The notes below the pieces were generated by a model. The model searched no databases. It worked only from the letters and a program-made list of their open reading frames with translations, and was not told the DNA's origin. Made by a program: the position numbers and the translations under genes. A stretch of DNA of 64,000 bases from Hominisplanchenecus murintestinalis. GTDB taxonomy: Bacteria; Bacillota; Clostridia; Lachnospirales; Lachnospiraceae. This document shows positions 49,601 through 58,374 of this stretch, piece by piece. The stretch is taken from positions 1 through 64,000 of the forward strand of contig SRZB01000009.1 of NCBI GenBank assembly GCA_004793585.1, in the 5' to 3' direction. How positions within the stretch are numbered: the first letter of the stretch is position 1; every line of letters starts with the position of its first letter.

Positions 49601-51518
49601 TCAGCGCCAGCCAGTCAAGTTCTTTCCGCCATTCATTTTCGCCCCAGAACGGCATAGAATAAGACATCGTACAGTAGTTATACGCATAACGTGCCGGAAC
49701 TTTACATTCCTTGTGTACTTTCTCTCCCACCGGAACAACTGCTTCCGGCATTTTAACCTGATTCCCCACCTGGCTAATCATCACATTGCAGTAATATTTC
49801 AGATAATGGTTCAGCCCGCTGGCCAGAGAGACGCCGTCATTCCCGGTAATCTTAACCTTACCGTCCCCGGTATCTTCAATATCATAATAGTCATATGTCC
49901 CCGGTTCACCTACTTCAAACGTAAACCAGTCCACATAGGCTTCACCAATATTCCGACGGATGATTCCTCTTACTTCGTCAATCGTGTCCTGTACGGTTAT
50001 CGGCTGGTTGTACGCAGATTCTTCCCACGATTCCGGCGGGGTAAACTCTGCCGCGTGAGCTTCCCCTGCCTTTTCCCCTTTTATGCGCACTTCGTTTAAA
50101 ACAGCCTTCGTACCTACAGAATTGTATTCTAAAAGTACGCGCACACTGCTTGCCTTCACGCCGTCTGCCTGATAGATTTCCCCTTCTTCCGGGCAAGGTT
50201 CTTTGCTTGTCTTTTCCGCCAGCTTGGAATAATTTTGTCCATCATTGCTGTAATACAGGGAATACTGAGAATATCCGTTTGACGGCATATAAATCTCAAT
50301 TTCAGACAGGCTGTATTCACCGCCCAGCCCGATGTCCACATAAGCGGGGTACTGCTTCGCACTCCAGGTATTTTCTGTATTTCCGTCCACAATCCTGCCT
50401 ACGGTATCCTGGTCATAATTTGCATGGAGGTCTTCACTGCCCCAGGCAATATTTTCTATATCCCCTTCTGCAAGCGCCGCCTTATTAGCAAGGAGCTGAA
50501 ACTCTGCAAGCTGCGGAATGCTGTTCTTTGCCGCAGCATTCTCTGCCGTAAAGACTGCTTTCAGCATGTGGTACTCCACTTCTTTCGCGTTTATTCCCTC
50601 CAGCTCGCTTACCGTAATCTCCTTCCGGCTGCTTCCTGCCTGCGTTCCAATCGTACCTGAAGCTATCTGTGCATATTCAGAACTCCGGCGTTTCTTTCCC
50701 AAAATCGTATAACCGTATACAGCGCCGGAAGTATCTTCTTTCATGGCAAGGACAAACTGGCGGATTTTCTGGTCTACATCCAGTTTCACTTCCACAAAAG
50801 GCAGCGTCCCGTTTTCTGTCTCAATCACACTGAAATTCTTCGTATGCAGAGCCGCATATGTATCAAACTTCCCGTCTGCCGCATTTTTCTTTTCTGCCGA
50901 CGCATTCACACTCGCTTCCAGGGAAACTTCTCCTCTGCTCACTGCAATATTTTCCAGCTCTACAACTTCTTCCGCATCCTGGTCAATATAAATTTCTGCC
51001 TCTGTAACTGCCGGCCAGAACTGACCTGCCGCGCCGTCTGTAAGCGGCCTGTCAAGCGTCACATACAAATGGGACATTGCCTGAGGTACATCAAATACAA
51101 ACTCATATCCCTCGCTTAACGTTGCCGTCTTTTCTGACCCCGGCACATCTGCCAAATCACTAACGACTCCATTTAGCGCATATTTCATCTTTACATCCAT
51201 GCTGCGGTTCGAATGGCTCTCAAATTTCAACACGACCTTTTTCACGCACTTCGTATTTGCCGCCGGCAATGCAAATTCAATCGTACATGGCCACTTGGCT
51301 CCATCGTTTATCCACATGGTATCCGTACTCCCATCTACCATATTGGATGCCGGCTTTCCGTTCTGTTCACTTGGCACAGTAATCTTGCAGTCTGCCGCGA
51401 TATTTTCCAGCGCGCCCGCCGCTTCTCCATCCGCCAGCGCTGTCACCGGAACTGCCGTAAATATCATCAGGCATGCCGTCAGAATACCCACCGCCCGTTT
51501 CCATAGTTCTTGTCTCAT
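46647..51518 (-). CDS. GH89 alpha-N-acetylglucosaminidase, multidomain surface enzyme
   Basis: 1,623 residues from ATG 51518 (AGGGGGTAACT). Signal peptide to about 30. Two or three F5/8-type carbohydrate-binding modules occupy about 35-520. The GH89 domain, about 530-1180, has ARYAYNYCTMSYSMPFWGEN, WFGERTELARKNHLIMRKLG, DPFHEGGNTG (acid/base Glu candidate near 797) and IAPEGSQNNP. Three FIVAR-type helical repeats (ESWKAYQTALAKVEEVLANP style) follow, a Pro-rich linker, and a BspA-like leucine-rich end (AFRKKVKLASVTIGTNVRKI). GH89 enzymes remove alpha-linked GlcNAc, for example from gastric-type mucin. Export and surface binding fit a mucin user. Confidence 0.93.
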   Translation of the reverse strand: MRQELWKRAVGILTACLMIFTAVPVTALADGEAAGALENIAADCKITVPSEQNGKPASNMVDGSTDTMWINDGAKWPCTIEFALPAANTKCVKKVVLKFESHSNRSMDVKMKYALNGVVSDLADVPGSEKTATLSEGYEFVFDVPQAMSHLYVTLDRPLTDGAAGQFWPAVTEAEIYIDQDAEEVVELENIAVSRGEVSLEASVNASAEKKNAADGKFDTYAALHTKNFSVIETENGTLPFVEVKLDVDQKIRQFVLAMKEDTSGAVYGYTILGKKRRSSEYAQIASGTIGTQAGSSRKEITVSELEGINAKEVEYHMLKAVFTAENAAAKNSIPQLAEFQLLANKAALAEGDIENIAWGSEDLHANYDQDTVGRIVDGNTENTWSAKQYPAYVDIGLGGEYSLSEIEIYMPSNGYSQYSLYYSNDGQNYSKLAEKTSKEPCPEEGEIYQADGVKASSVRVLLEYNSVGTKAVLNEVRIKGEKAGEAHAAEFTPPESWEESAYNQPITVQDTIDEVRGIIRRNIGEAYVDWFTFEVGEPGTYDYYDIEDTGDGKVKITGNDGVSLASGLNHYLKYYCNVMISQVGNQVKMPEAVVPVGEKVHKECKVPARYAYNYCTMSYSMPFWGENEWRKELDWLALNGVNLVLDVTAQEEVWRQFLGRLGYTHQEAKDYIAGPAYYAWAYMANLTGFGGPVHDSWFGERTELARKNHLIMRKLGMQPVLQGYSGMVPVDIKNVASGEYALGDNDVITQGGWCSFQRPYMLRTTNDAYDKYAALFYECQKNVFGDISDYYATDPFHEGGNTGYMDVSAMSRKVLASMMEYNPDAVWVIQSWQGNPTNGLLNGLEGNREHALVLDLYAEKTPHWNETNPGSYGGGNFGGTPFVYCMLNNFGGRMGLHGHMDNIVKGVADAMNNSGYMEGLGIAPEGSQNNPVLYDLLFETVWCNDASQPLEKINTADWLKKYVRRRYGAESENAYQAMLILENTVYKASLNNLGQGAPESYINARPATGINAASTWGNAVISYDMAELERAARLLLEDYDTLKDSDGYRYDLADILKQVLSNKSQGIHRQMVNALEARNLEQFTEKSNEFLTLIDKVDKVLSSRKEFLLGTWVESAKALAENADDFTEDLYEFNAKALITTWGGYPQAESGGLKDYSNRQWAGLTRDFYKQRWSMWIEKQKAELAGNSAANINWFEFEWAWARANTIYRTEASGADLWALGMDVLREPVTNPPVGVEAAREELLDILSTEGSKGENAYSAESWAPYAEAIQEVRAALKKDGVTAEELQAAKNKLTQASAGLVSVVVASKTELTNYTETLKEKEEEIYTPESWKAYQTALAKVEEVLANPDADRDMVFAAKARLERAVQNLALAPLFSEKAGLESYIDTLAGKAEKDYTPESWKVYAAALEEAKRVLADEGADLETVLEARRKLEEAAGGLRKPEVKPDPAPGPNPEPNPGPSPSPGDPKPPVGDTLPKAGTIYKTKTLEYKVTASSDKVKTVSVQNLKNSKAKAITVPATIKIGKYTYKVTEIAPKAFRKKVKLASVTIGTNVRKIGKNAFEGCKKLKKVTIKSKVLKSVGKQALKGIYKKAKVSVPKKQYKAYVKLFKKAKTAKSVKIVKK

Positions 51519-51632
51519 AGTTACCCCCTTGCTTCCTTCAATATTCGTGCCCAAAACCCTCGGAAATACATCCTTTAACACTAATTTCAGTATAGCAGAC
51601 GGGAGTCAAATATTCAATAGATTAGTTTTTCC

Positions 51633-51998
51633 TTACGAAAGCATTCCCCCCAGCATCCCCCCTCCGGCACAGAGCATCAGTGTCGTCAGCATCTGTACAG
51701 GCTGCGCTGAAATCCCGTGCTTCACCGCCAGGGACAAGACAAGCAGGAGTGTAAAATAAATTCCTCCTACCGCAAGCCCCCACAAAAATTTCCTGCTGCC
51801 GCATTTCTTCCCTGCAAAAAATCCCCCGATAAAGCAGGACAGAAGGTAGACGAGAATAATCCCCACCGATACCTTCCCTTCATCCAGCTCGAACTGGAAC
51901 AGAAGGAACGTTAAAACCAGCAGCATCGCAATTGTGATTATGTAGGATACCACCAGTGACTTCAATATAGCCGACATTTTTTTCATACTTACATTCAT
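51633..51998 (-). CDS. TIGR04086 family membrane protein
   Basis: 121 residues from ATG 51998 (GGGAGAAGCTGCT). Four hydrophobic helices: ILKSLVVSYIITIAMLLVLT, VGIILVYLLSCFIGGFFAGK, FLWGLAVGGIYFTLLLVLSL and a Gly-rich last one. The family is common in Clostridia and spore formers; its role is unknown. No clear operon partner besides the lipoprotein upstream. Confidence 0.85.
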   Translation of the reverse strand: MNVSMKKMSAILKSLVVSYIITIAMLLVLTFLLFQFELDEGKVSVGIILVYLLSCFIGGFFAGKKCGSRKFLWGLAVGGIYFTLLLVLSLAVKHGISAQPVQMLTTLMLCAGGGMLGGMLS

Positions 51999-52086
51999 AG
52001 CAGCTTCTCCCATTCAAGATTTGTCCCTTGGAAAAATATATGCCGACCCCCGTATAGTTATTCTCCCCGTCCTTCTGTTTCATCAG

Positions 52087-52133
52087 GAAAGCCACAGCAG
52101 GAAGCCCATTTCTCTCCCGCTGCGGCTTTCTTC
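52087..52133 (-). terminator. Terminator-like hairpin after lipoprotein gene
   Basis: AAAGCCGCAGC pairs with GCTGTGGCTTT (minus strand) across about 20 bases, just after the stop at 52135. Confidence 0.6.
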
Positions 52134-52134
52134 T

Positions 52135-52554
52135 TTAACGTATCAAAAACTGTACCAGCTCCATTTTTTCATTAAAAGCAATGCTGAATACAATCTCTCC
52201 GTTTTCGTAGATTCCTTCTATGATAGCCCCTCCATATTTCGTTCCTGCTGCTTTATCTACCGTGCCCACGATATCTACATCCCCCAGCTCTTTAAAAGCG
52301 CCGTTCTCTTTCAGCAGCGGGTCGCAGCTTTCTGTAAACTGTTCCACCGTATTCTTTTCTTTCAGGCTGGCGTCTCCCATATCAATGATTCCCTGATAAT
52401 CCTTTTCGTTAAACATGCTGACTACTTTTTCCGCTTCTTCTCTTACCGCCGTTTCCTCAAAGGAATCCGGAAGTTTCTCTTTCTGGCTGCATCCCGTCAG
52501 ACACACGATCCCCAGCAGCGCCAGAACTATGATTGTTCCTATCGTTTTTTTCAT
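52135..52554 (-). CDS. DUF3887-like lipoprotein
   Basis: 139 residues from ATG 52554. Lipobox CLTGC with Cys 22. The remainder (EEAEKVVSMFNEKDYQGIID, then VEQFTESCDPLLKENGAFKE) matches the DUF3887 (NTF2-like) pattern. It is anchored on the outer face of the membrane; ligand unknown. Confidence 0.82.
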   Translation of the reverse strand: MKKTIGTIIVLALLGIVCLTGCSQKEKLPDSFEETAVREEAEKVVSMFNEKDYQGIIDMGDASLKEKNTVEQFTESCDPLLKENGAFKELGDVDIVGTVDKAAGTKYGGAIIEGIYENGEIVFSIAFNEKMELVQFLIR

Positions 52555-52615
52555 TTTTCCCTCTCTTTCTGCGGCGTGTGCCGCCGGCATAATACATAAA
52601 CTCCCTTTGCTTTCA

Positions 52616-53458
52616 CTATTTCAGCAGCATCTCTTTTACCTGTTTCAAATCTTTCTGCACCTGCCGCCACACTGCCTCAATTCCGTCAAATTTCCGGATA
52701 CCCCGAATAAAAGAATGAAACTCTGTCATGACTTTTTCCCCATAAATATTTTGGTCAAAATCTGCCAGCATCGTTTCTATCGTGATATCTGAAGAATCAT
52801 CCACCGAAGGCCGCGTACCTACATTGGTCACTCCCGGATACCTCCTGCTCTCCACTTCTGTGCATGTAGCATAGACCCCATTAGGCGGCTTGCGCTTGCT
52901 GCCGTATATCTTCAGATTTGCCGTCGGCATCCCTACGGTGCGCCCCAGCGCTTTGCCATGAACTACTTTTCCCAGCATGATATACGGATGGCCGCATAAT
53001 GCCGCCACTCCCTCCATATCGCCCCTGTCCAGGCATTTTGCCACGTCTGCCGCTGTCACAGATTTTCCCTCTGTACACACCATATCTGCTGCTGTCAGCT
53101 TTTTCTCCCACGTTTCAAGCCTCTTCCTGTCCGGACATTCTTTTCCAATTACAAACTGTTCCGCTCCCAGCTCTTCTATAAGAATTTGGGGTATAAATCC
53201 TTCCTGCCGGGACAGCTCCACAGGCAGAGAGACCAGAACATCCACTCCCATCTTCTCCAAAAGCCAGGCCTTTTCCAGTTCGGTGGTAAGCACATCTTCT
53301 GCCTGAAAACAGCTCACTACTACCGACTGTCTCCCTGTTTTCCGGCTCTCTTCCACCAATCTTCGAACAACCGCCTGATGTCCCAGATGAATACCGTCAA
53401 AGCTGCCAAATGCCACACAAGTATGTCTCATTTTTTCTATCTTGTCAATATGCTTCAT
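52616..53458 (-). CDS. RibF-like protein: riboflavin kinase with degraded FMN adenylyltransferase domain
   Basis: 280 residues (typical RibF about 310). The N-terminal nucleotidyltransferase keeps VAFGSFDGIHLGHQAVV, but the later F-x-F-G motif is replaced by FVIGKECPDRKR and the ISS-x-x-IR motif by SVTAADVAKCLD. The kinase domain is intact: GKALGRTVGMPTANLK, PPNGVYAT and TNVGTRPSV. It may therefore be a monofunctional riboflavin kinase or a paralogue; a full RibF may be elsewhere on the chromosome. Start ATG 53458 with GAGGCGGAT upstream. Confidence 0.78.
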   Translation of the reverse strand: MKHIDKIEKMRHTCVAFGSFDGIHLGHQAVVRRLVEESRKTGRQSVVVSCFQAEDVLTTELEKAWLLEKMGVDVLVSLPVELSRQEGFIPQILIEELGAEQFVIGKECPDRKRLETWEKKLTAADMVCTEGKSVTAADVAKCLDRGDMEGVAALCGHPYIMLGKVVHGKALGRTVGMPTANLKIYGSKRKPPNGVYATCTEVESRRYPGVTNVGTRPSVDDSSDITIETMLADFDQNIYGEKVMTEFHSFIRGIRKFDGIEAVWRQVQKDLKQVKEMLLK

Positions 53459-53487
53459 ATCCGCCTCACTGCCCTGTATATCTGCAA

Positions 53488-53515
53488 GGGGCTGCTGTCG
53501 TTACACAGCAGCCCC
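53488..53515. terminator. Hairpin after prsA
   Basis: GGGGCTGCTGT (53488-53498) pairs with ACAGCAGCCCC (53505-53515). It lies between the PrsA stop (53561) and the RibF-like start; the T-run is weak. Confidence 0.6.
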
Positions 53516-53560
53516 AGCTACGCGAAATTATAAATTGTTCCTGCTATCTCCTGATATGCC

Positions 53561-54733
53561 TTACTCTGCGGCCGTCTCGCTTTCCGCAGCTGTCTCAGAT
53601 ACCGCCTCTGTTTCGGAAACTGTCTCTGTCTCGGATGACGCTTCTGTTCCTGAAACTGTTTCCGTCTCAGACGCCCCCTCCGTTCCCTCGCTTCCTGTAT
53701 CTGCAGCCGTCTCTCCTGACGCTGCTTCCGTTTCTGTACTCTTTATTTCAAAAGTGTCTGTAAATGTAATTTCATCCAGCAGTTTATCATCCTGGGTAAA
53801 CTCTGCCGCTTCTTTCCACGCGTCATACACTTCATTGAACTTGTCTGATTTCCGCTGGGATACGATCGTCTCCTTCTGGCTGTCTGTCGCTTCTCTGTCA
53901 AACGTAGACTGCATCTGCGCTACATAATACCCATTATCCGCTTCAATCACACTGTCCGCAAATTCGCCGTCTGAAAGACTGTCCACAGCTGTCTTTACTT
54001 TCTCATCAATGCTGCCGTTGTCTGTTCCGTAGGATGTTGTAGTAGCCGACATATTCTCATCAATCGCCTTTACTGCCTCATCCATATCCGTGCCGCCCTT
54101 TACTGCATCCAGAACCTGCTGTGCCTTTTCTTTCTGTGCTGCTTTCTCTTCTTCTGTCATGGACGTTGTATTTCCATCGGCATCCGTAGTATCCGCTGTG
54201 CTGAACATCACATACTTCACTGTCTTCTGTGCCGCTTCCTCATCGGACACCTCTGTGTCTACATCCTTAATAATTGCCGCCTGCATCTTATTCTGAATCA
54301 GAGTCAGGGTCAGCATACGCTCCACTGTCTCCTGGGATGCTGTCATTGCTTTCAGCACATCTTTCTCATTGCTCTCCATGAACTTTGCAGCGGCTTCGGT
54401 AATCTTCGCTTTGTCGTCATCCGTAAGCTCTACGCTATACTCGTCCATATGCTTTTCCAGAATCAGCATCTGTTCCACATTCTCTATGATATTGCTCTTC
54501 ACCGTAGGGCCATAGCTCGACCACATATCCTCACCGAACATGCTGCCGTACATACTCTGCATCCCTGCCTGGTTATAACGCACCATAAAGTTTACCAGCG
54601 CATAGTCAATCTTCTCTCCATCTAAAGTAGCGACTGCCTTTCCCGCATTGTCTGCGCTGCATCCTGTCACTGTCCCAACCGCCAATCCCAGGCACAGCCC
54701 TGCTGCCAGCAGCTTCTTCCCTATCTTACTCAT
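53561..54733 (-). CDS. prsA: PrsA-like peptidyl-prolyl isomerase lipoprotein
   Basis: 390 residues from ATG 54733. Lipobox VTGC with Cys 25. A SurA-type N domain (YALVNFMVRYNQAGMQSMYG), then a parvulin-like region (KYVMFSTADTTDADGNTTS, SDGEFADSVIEADNGYYVAQ). The last 50 residues are Ser/Thr/Glu repeats (ETETVSETEAVSETAAESE), low complexity. It folds exported proteins outside the membrane. Downstream of mfd on the same strand. Confidence 0.86.
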   Translation of the reverse strand: MSKIGKKLLAAGLCLGLAVGTVTGCSADNAGKAVATLDGEKIDYALVNFMVRYNQAGMQSMYGSMFGEDMWSSYGPTVKSNIIENVEQMLILEKHMDEYSVELTDDDKAKITEAAAKFMESNEKDVLKAMTASQETVERMLTLTLIQNKMQAAIIKDVDTEVSDEEAAQKTVKYVMFSTADTTDADGNTTSMTEEEKAAQKEKAQQVLDAVKGGTDMDEAVKAIDENMSATTTSYGTDNGSIDEKVKTAVDSLSDGEFADSVIEADNGYYVAQMQSTFDREATDSQKETIVSQRKSDKFNEVYDAWKEAAEFTQDDKLLDEITFTDTFEIKSTETEAASGETAADTGSEGTEGASETETVSGTEASSETETVSETEAVSETAAESETAAE

Positions 54734-54855
54734 GATAAGTTTCCTCCTAAAAATTGATTCGTTGTCCTTCTTCGAAACACTTCCTTTAGTATAATCCCTT
54801 TCCGGTTTTCCCGCAATATTTTTTCTCAAATTAACACATTTTTCACAAGGATACC

Positions 54856-57800
54856 CTATTTCAGCAGCTTAATTTCCTCCAGAACTTCTTTGACTGTCAC
54901 GAGTACATCCTCATTGTCCCGCATCCCCCGCCTCGGCTTCGATAAGCGGAAATACGGCGGCGTATTCATCACGAACGCCAGCCGTCCCCTATACTGCTTT
55001 ACCAGCAGCTCGATTTTCTTGGGATCCGCCTGCGCCCGCTCAAACATGGTAAACTTAATCTCATTTCCCCTCTGCGCCACTTCTGTTACCCAAGCGCTGT
55101 GAGCCAGAGCTTTTAAATTGGCTACCGCCAGAAGATTCTGTACAGATTTCGGAGGCTCTCCGAAACGATCTACCAACTCTTCCAGCATATCGTCATACTC
55201 TTCTTCGTTTTCAATCGCGGCAATCCGTTTGTAAATATCAAGCTTCTGCCCCTCATTCTTAATGTACCGTTCCGGAATAAACGCATCGATATCAATGTCT
55301 ATGGAAGTCTCATATTCTTCCTCCGGCGTCCGTTCGCCCTTTTCTTCCTTCACAGCTTCGTGGAGCATCTTACAGTAAAGGTCATATCCCACCGCCTCCA
55401 TGTGCCCGTGCTGCTGGGCTCCCAGCAGGTTTCCGGCTCCCCGAATTTCCAAATCCCGCATGGCTATCTTAAAGCCGCTCCCCAACTCCGTAAATTCCCG
55501 GATAGCATGGAGCCTTTTCTCCGCTACCTCTTTCAGCATCTTATTTCTCCGGTACATCATGAACGCATAAGCCGTCCGGTTCGAACGCCCCACACGTCCC
55601 CGGAGCTGATAGAGCTGAGACAAGCCCATATTGTCCGCGTCATGGATAATCATCGTATTGACATTCGAAATATCCAGCCCTGTCTCAATAATCGTCGTAG
55701 AAACCAGTACGTCGATTTCTCCATTAATAAACTCATACATGATTTTTTCCAGTTCACGCTCTTTCATCTGCCCATGTGCAAATGCCACGTTCGCTTCCGG
55801 AACCATCTTTGAAACTGCATTCGTCATTTCCACAATGGTGTTTACCCGATTGTACACATAATATACCTGTCCGCCCCGCGCCAATTCTCTGCTAATAGCT
55901 TCCCGCACCATCTCCTCATTGTACTCCATCACATAGGTCTGAATCGGCATCCTTTCCATAGGCGCTTCTTCCAACACGCTCATATCGCGAATTCCTATCA
56001 GACTCATATGGAGCGTTCTCGGAATGGGCGTGGCCGTCAGCGTGAGCACATCCACATTTTCTTTCAGCTTCTTTATCTTTTCCTTATGCGTAACCCCAAA
56101 CCGCTGTTCTTCGTCAATCACGAGCAGCCCCAGATTCTTAAATTCCACATCGGAAGAAAGGACTCTGTGAGTTCCGATAATAATATCCACCAGTCCCTTC
56201 TTTAAATCCGCCAGCGTCTGTCTTTGCTGTGCCTGAGTGCGGAAACGGCAGAGCAGGTCCACCCGAACCGGAAAATCCTTCATCCGCTGTGCAAACGTGT
56301 TATAATGCTGCTGCGCCAGAATTGTCGTCGGCACCAGATATACCACCTGCTTGCTCTCCTGCACCGCTTTAAATGCTGCCCGTATAGCAATTTCCGTTTT
56401 CCCGTATCCTACATCGCCGCAGACCAGGCGATCCATGATTTTCCGGCTTTCCATATCCTTTTTTACCGCTTCAATCGCCAAAAGCTGATCTGCCGTCTCT
56501 TCAAAAGGAAATGTCTCCTCAAACTCTCTCTGCCAGACGGTATCCGGTCCGTACTCAAACCCCTGCTGCTCCTGGCGCGCCGCGTAAAGCTTTACCAGAT
56601 CTTTCGCAATATCTTTGACAGCGCCCCGCACTTTCGTCTTGGTCTTTCTCCACTCCGGTCCTCCCAGCGTATTAAGCTTTGGCTGCCCGGCATCCTTATC
56701 CGCATATTTCTGAATAACATCCATCTGCGTAGCCAGCACATAGAGCTTGCCTCCCCCCGCATACTCGATTTTCATATAATCTTTGGCTACACGGTCTACC
56801 TCCACTTTCTCAATTCCCCGGTAGACGCCCAGCCCATGATTTTCATGAACCACATAATCGCCCACGGACAGCTCGGAAAAGCTCTGGATTTTCTTTCCCT
56901 CATAGGTTTTGCGCTTCTTTTTTTTCTTCTTTTCCTGCCCGAAAATATCGCTCTCGGATATTACCACAAATTTAATCAGCGGATACTCGTATCCCCTGTT
57001 CAATTTTCCATAGCTTACTAAAATCTCTCCCGGCGCCACTTCCCTGTCCAGATTTTCCGTATAAAAACTGTTCAGTTCTGCATCGCGCAGGTCTGCCGCC
57101 AAACGCTCCGCACGGCTTCTCGAACCGGAAAGCAGTATCACCTGATATCCGTTTTTCTTCCATCTCTGCAAATCCCGGACAAGCATTTCAAAACTATTAT
57201 TATATGGATTCACGGCCCTCACGTCCAGGCTGAACCCAGCCGTCACCTTCCAGGGCTGCCGCGGAGAATCCAACGTACACAGCCCCAGGCAGTGCTGCCG
57301 GTTCAGCCGCCCGATTGTCTCCTGGCACGTATTTAACACGCCTGTCTGCTTCGGAAGCGCATACCCTTTCTCCAAACGGCTTTCCATACTCTCCCTGAAC
57401 TCCATCTCAATGGCGTTTCCCTCTTCCATGAGACGGTGGGGCTCATCCAGTACAAACAGGGGCTCCCTCCCTTTACAGTATTCTATCAGGCTCTCTGTTT
57501 TCTCATAGAGATAATCCACCAGCGCATCCATCCCTGCCTCCCATGAAAGCTCTGTCAGCCGCTCCTTTGTCTCTTCCAGCAGCATTTTCAGACGGTGCGC
57601 CTCCTCTGTCCGCATTTCCTGGCGCATCTGCTCATAGGGCTTCTTCACATCTCTTTCCATCCGCTTCACAGCCTTTTGGATGCGCTCCTGATCCGCTATC
57701 ACCTCTCTTGCAGGATAGATTGTAATACACTCCAGATTTTCTATGGAACGCTGACTCTCCACATCAAAGCTTCGAATGGAATCCACCTCGTCCCCCCATA

Positions 57801-58374
57801 GCTCAATACGCACGGGATTCTCCTCCGTCAGTGGAAAAATATCCAGAATGCCTCCCCGTGCCGCAAACTGCCCTGCGCTTTCCACCTGCGGCGTATTCTC
57901 ATATCCCATCGCTGTCAGCTTCTGTTTGATCGCGTCCACTTCTAACATGCTGTCATTTTTGATAGATAAAATGTTTTTTTTCAGCTCTTCCAGCGGCATT
58001 AGATGATCCATACAGCCGCCCATAGTGGTGATAATCGTTACCTGCTCTTCCTCGACCAATGCTTTAACCGCCGCCAGCCTCTGCCGGACAATCAGGTTAC
58101 TGTGAATATCCGCGCTATAAAAAATCAAGTCCCTGGCCGGATACAGCAGCGCTTTCCTGTCAAAAAAGCGACAGTTCTCATAGATTTCCTTTGCGCGGGA
58201 TTCGCTGTAAGTCAATACAATCTTACAGGGAAAATCTTCTCCTGCCGTATATATGAAATGCGGTTTCTGGGCGTCAATACACCCTGCCACCTGCACGATA
58301 CCTCTTTTTTTCAGCGATGCTTTGATTTGCGGAAATTCGCTCAATTTTTCCAATGGCTCTGTAAAAGCTCTCAT
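54856..58374 (-). CDS. mfd: Transcription-repair coupling factor
   Basis: 1,172 residues, normal length. UvrB-like N-terminus (YPARDLIFYSADIHSNLIVR; QFAARGGILDIFPLTEENPV), the RNA-polymerase-interacting domain (VGDYVVHENHGLGVYRGIE), then the SF2 translocase: RLVCGDVGYGKTEIAIRAA, LLVIDEEQRFGVTHKEKIK, LTLTATPIPRTLHMSLIGIR and QLRGRVGRSNRTAYAF. A C-terminal TRCF domain ends the protein. It removes stalled polymerase and recruits UvrA. Its start overlaps the pth stop by four bases, as in many Firmicutes. Confidence 0.98.
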   Translation of the reverse strand: MRAFTEPLEKLSEFPQIKASLKKRGIVQVAGCIDAQKPHFIYTAGEDFPCKIVLTYSESRAKEIYENCRFFDRKALLYPARDLIFYSADIHSNLIVRQRLAAVKALVEEEQVTIITTMGGCMDHLMPLEELKKNILSIKNDSMLEVDAIKQKLTAMGYENTPQVESAGQFAARGGILDIFPLTEENPVRIELWGDEVDSIRSFDVESQRSIENLECITIYPAREVIADQERIQKAVKRMERDVKKPYEQMRQEMRTEEAHRLKMLLEETKERLTELSWEAGMDALVDYLYEKTESLIEYCKGREPLFVLDEPHRLMEEGNAIEMEFRESMESRLEKGYALPKQTGVLNTCQETIGRLNRQHCLGLCTLDSPRQPWKVTAGFSLDVRAVNPYNNSFEMLVRDLQRWKKNGYQVILLSGSRSRAERLAADLRDAELNSFYTENLDREVAPGEILVSYGKLNRGYEYPLIKFVVISESDIFGQEKKKKKKRKTYEGKKIQSFSELSVGDYVVHENHGLGVYRGIEKVEVDRVAKDYMKIEYAGGGKLYVLATQMDVIQKYADKDAGQPKLNTLGGPEWRKTKTKVRGAVKDIAKDLVKLYAARQEQQGFEYGPDTVWQREFEETFPFEETADQLLAIEAVKKDMESRKIMDRLVCGDVGYGKTEIAIRAAFKAVQESKQVVYLVPTTILAQQHYNTFAQRMKDFPVRVDLLCRFRTQAQQRQTLADLKKGLVDIIIGTHRVLSSDVEFKNLGLLVIDEEQRFGVTHKEKIKKLKENVDVLTLTATPIPRTLHMSLIGIRDMSVLEEAPMERMPIQTYVMEYNEEMVREAISRELARGGQVYYVYNRVNTIVEMTNAVSKMVPEANVAFAHGQMKERELEKIMYEFINGEIDVLVSTTIIETGLDISNVNTMIIHDADNMGLSQLYQLRGRVGRSNRTAYAFMMYRRNKMLKEVAEKRLHAIREFTELGSGFKIAMRDLEIRGAGNLLGAQQHGHMEAVGYDLYCKMLHEAVKEEKGERTPEEEYETSIDIDIDAFIPERYIKNEGQKLDIYKRIAAIENEEEYDDMLEELVDRFGEPPKSVQNLLAVANLKALAHSAWVTEVAQRGNEIKFTMFERAQADPKKIELLVKQYRGRLAFVMNTPPYFRLSKPRRGMRDNEDVLVTVKEVLEEIKLLK

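Noticed and set aside
39153..51800. Many plus-strand frames of 60-240 codons over the beta-helix, GH89 and other large genes
   Set aside because: They are antisense shadows of long minus-strand genes with domain support and lack ribosome sites.
51880..52095. 71-codon minus frame over the TIGR04086 gene start
   Set aside because: Overlaps a recognised membrane protein gene in another frame and a terminator-like hairpin; no family resemblance.
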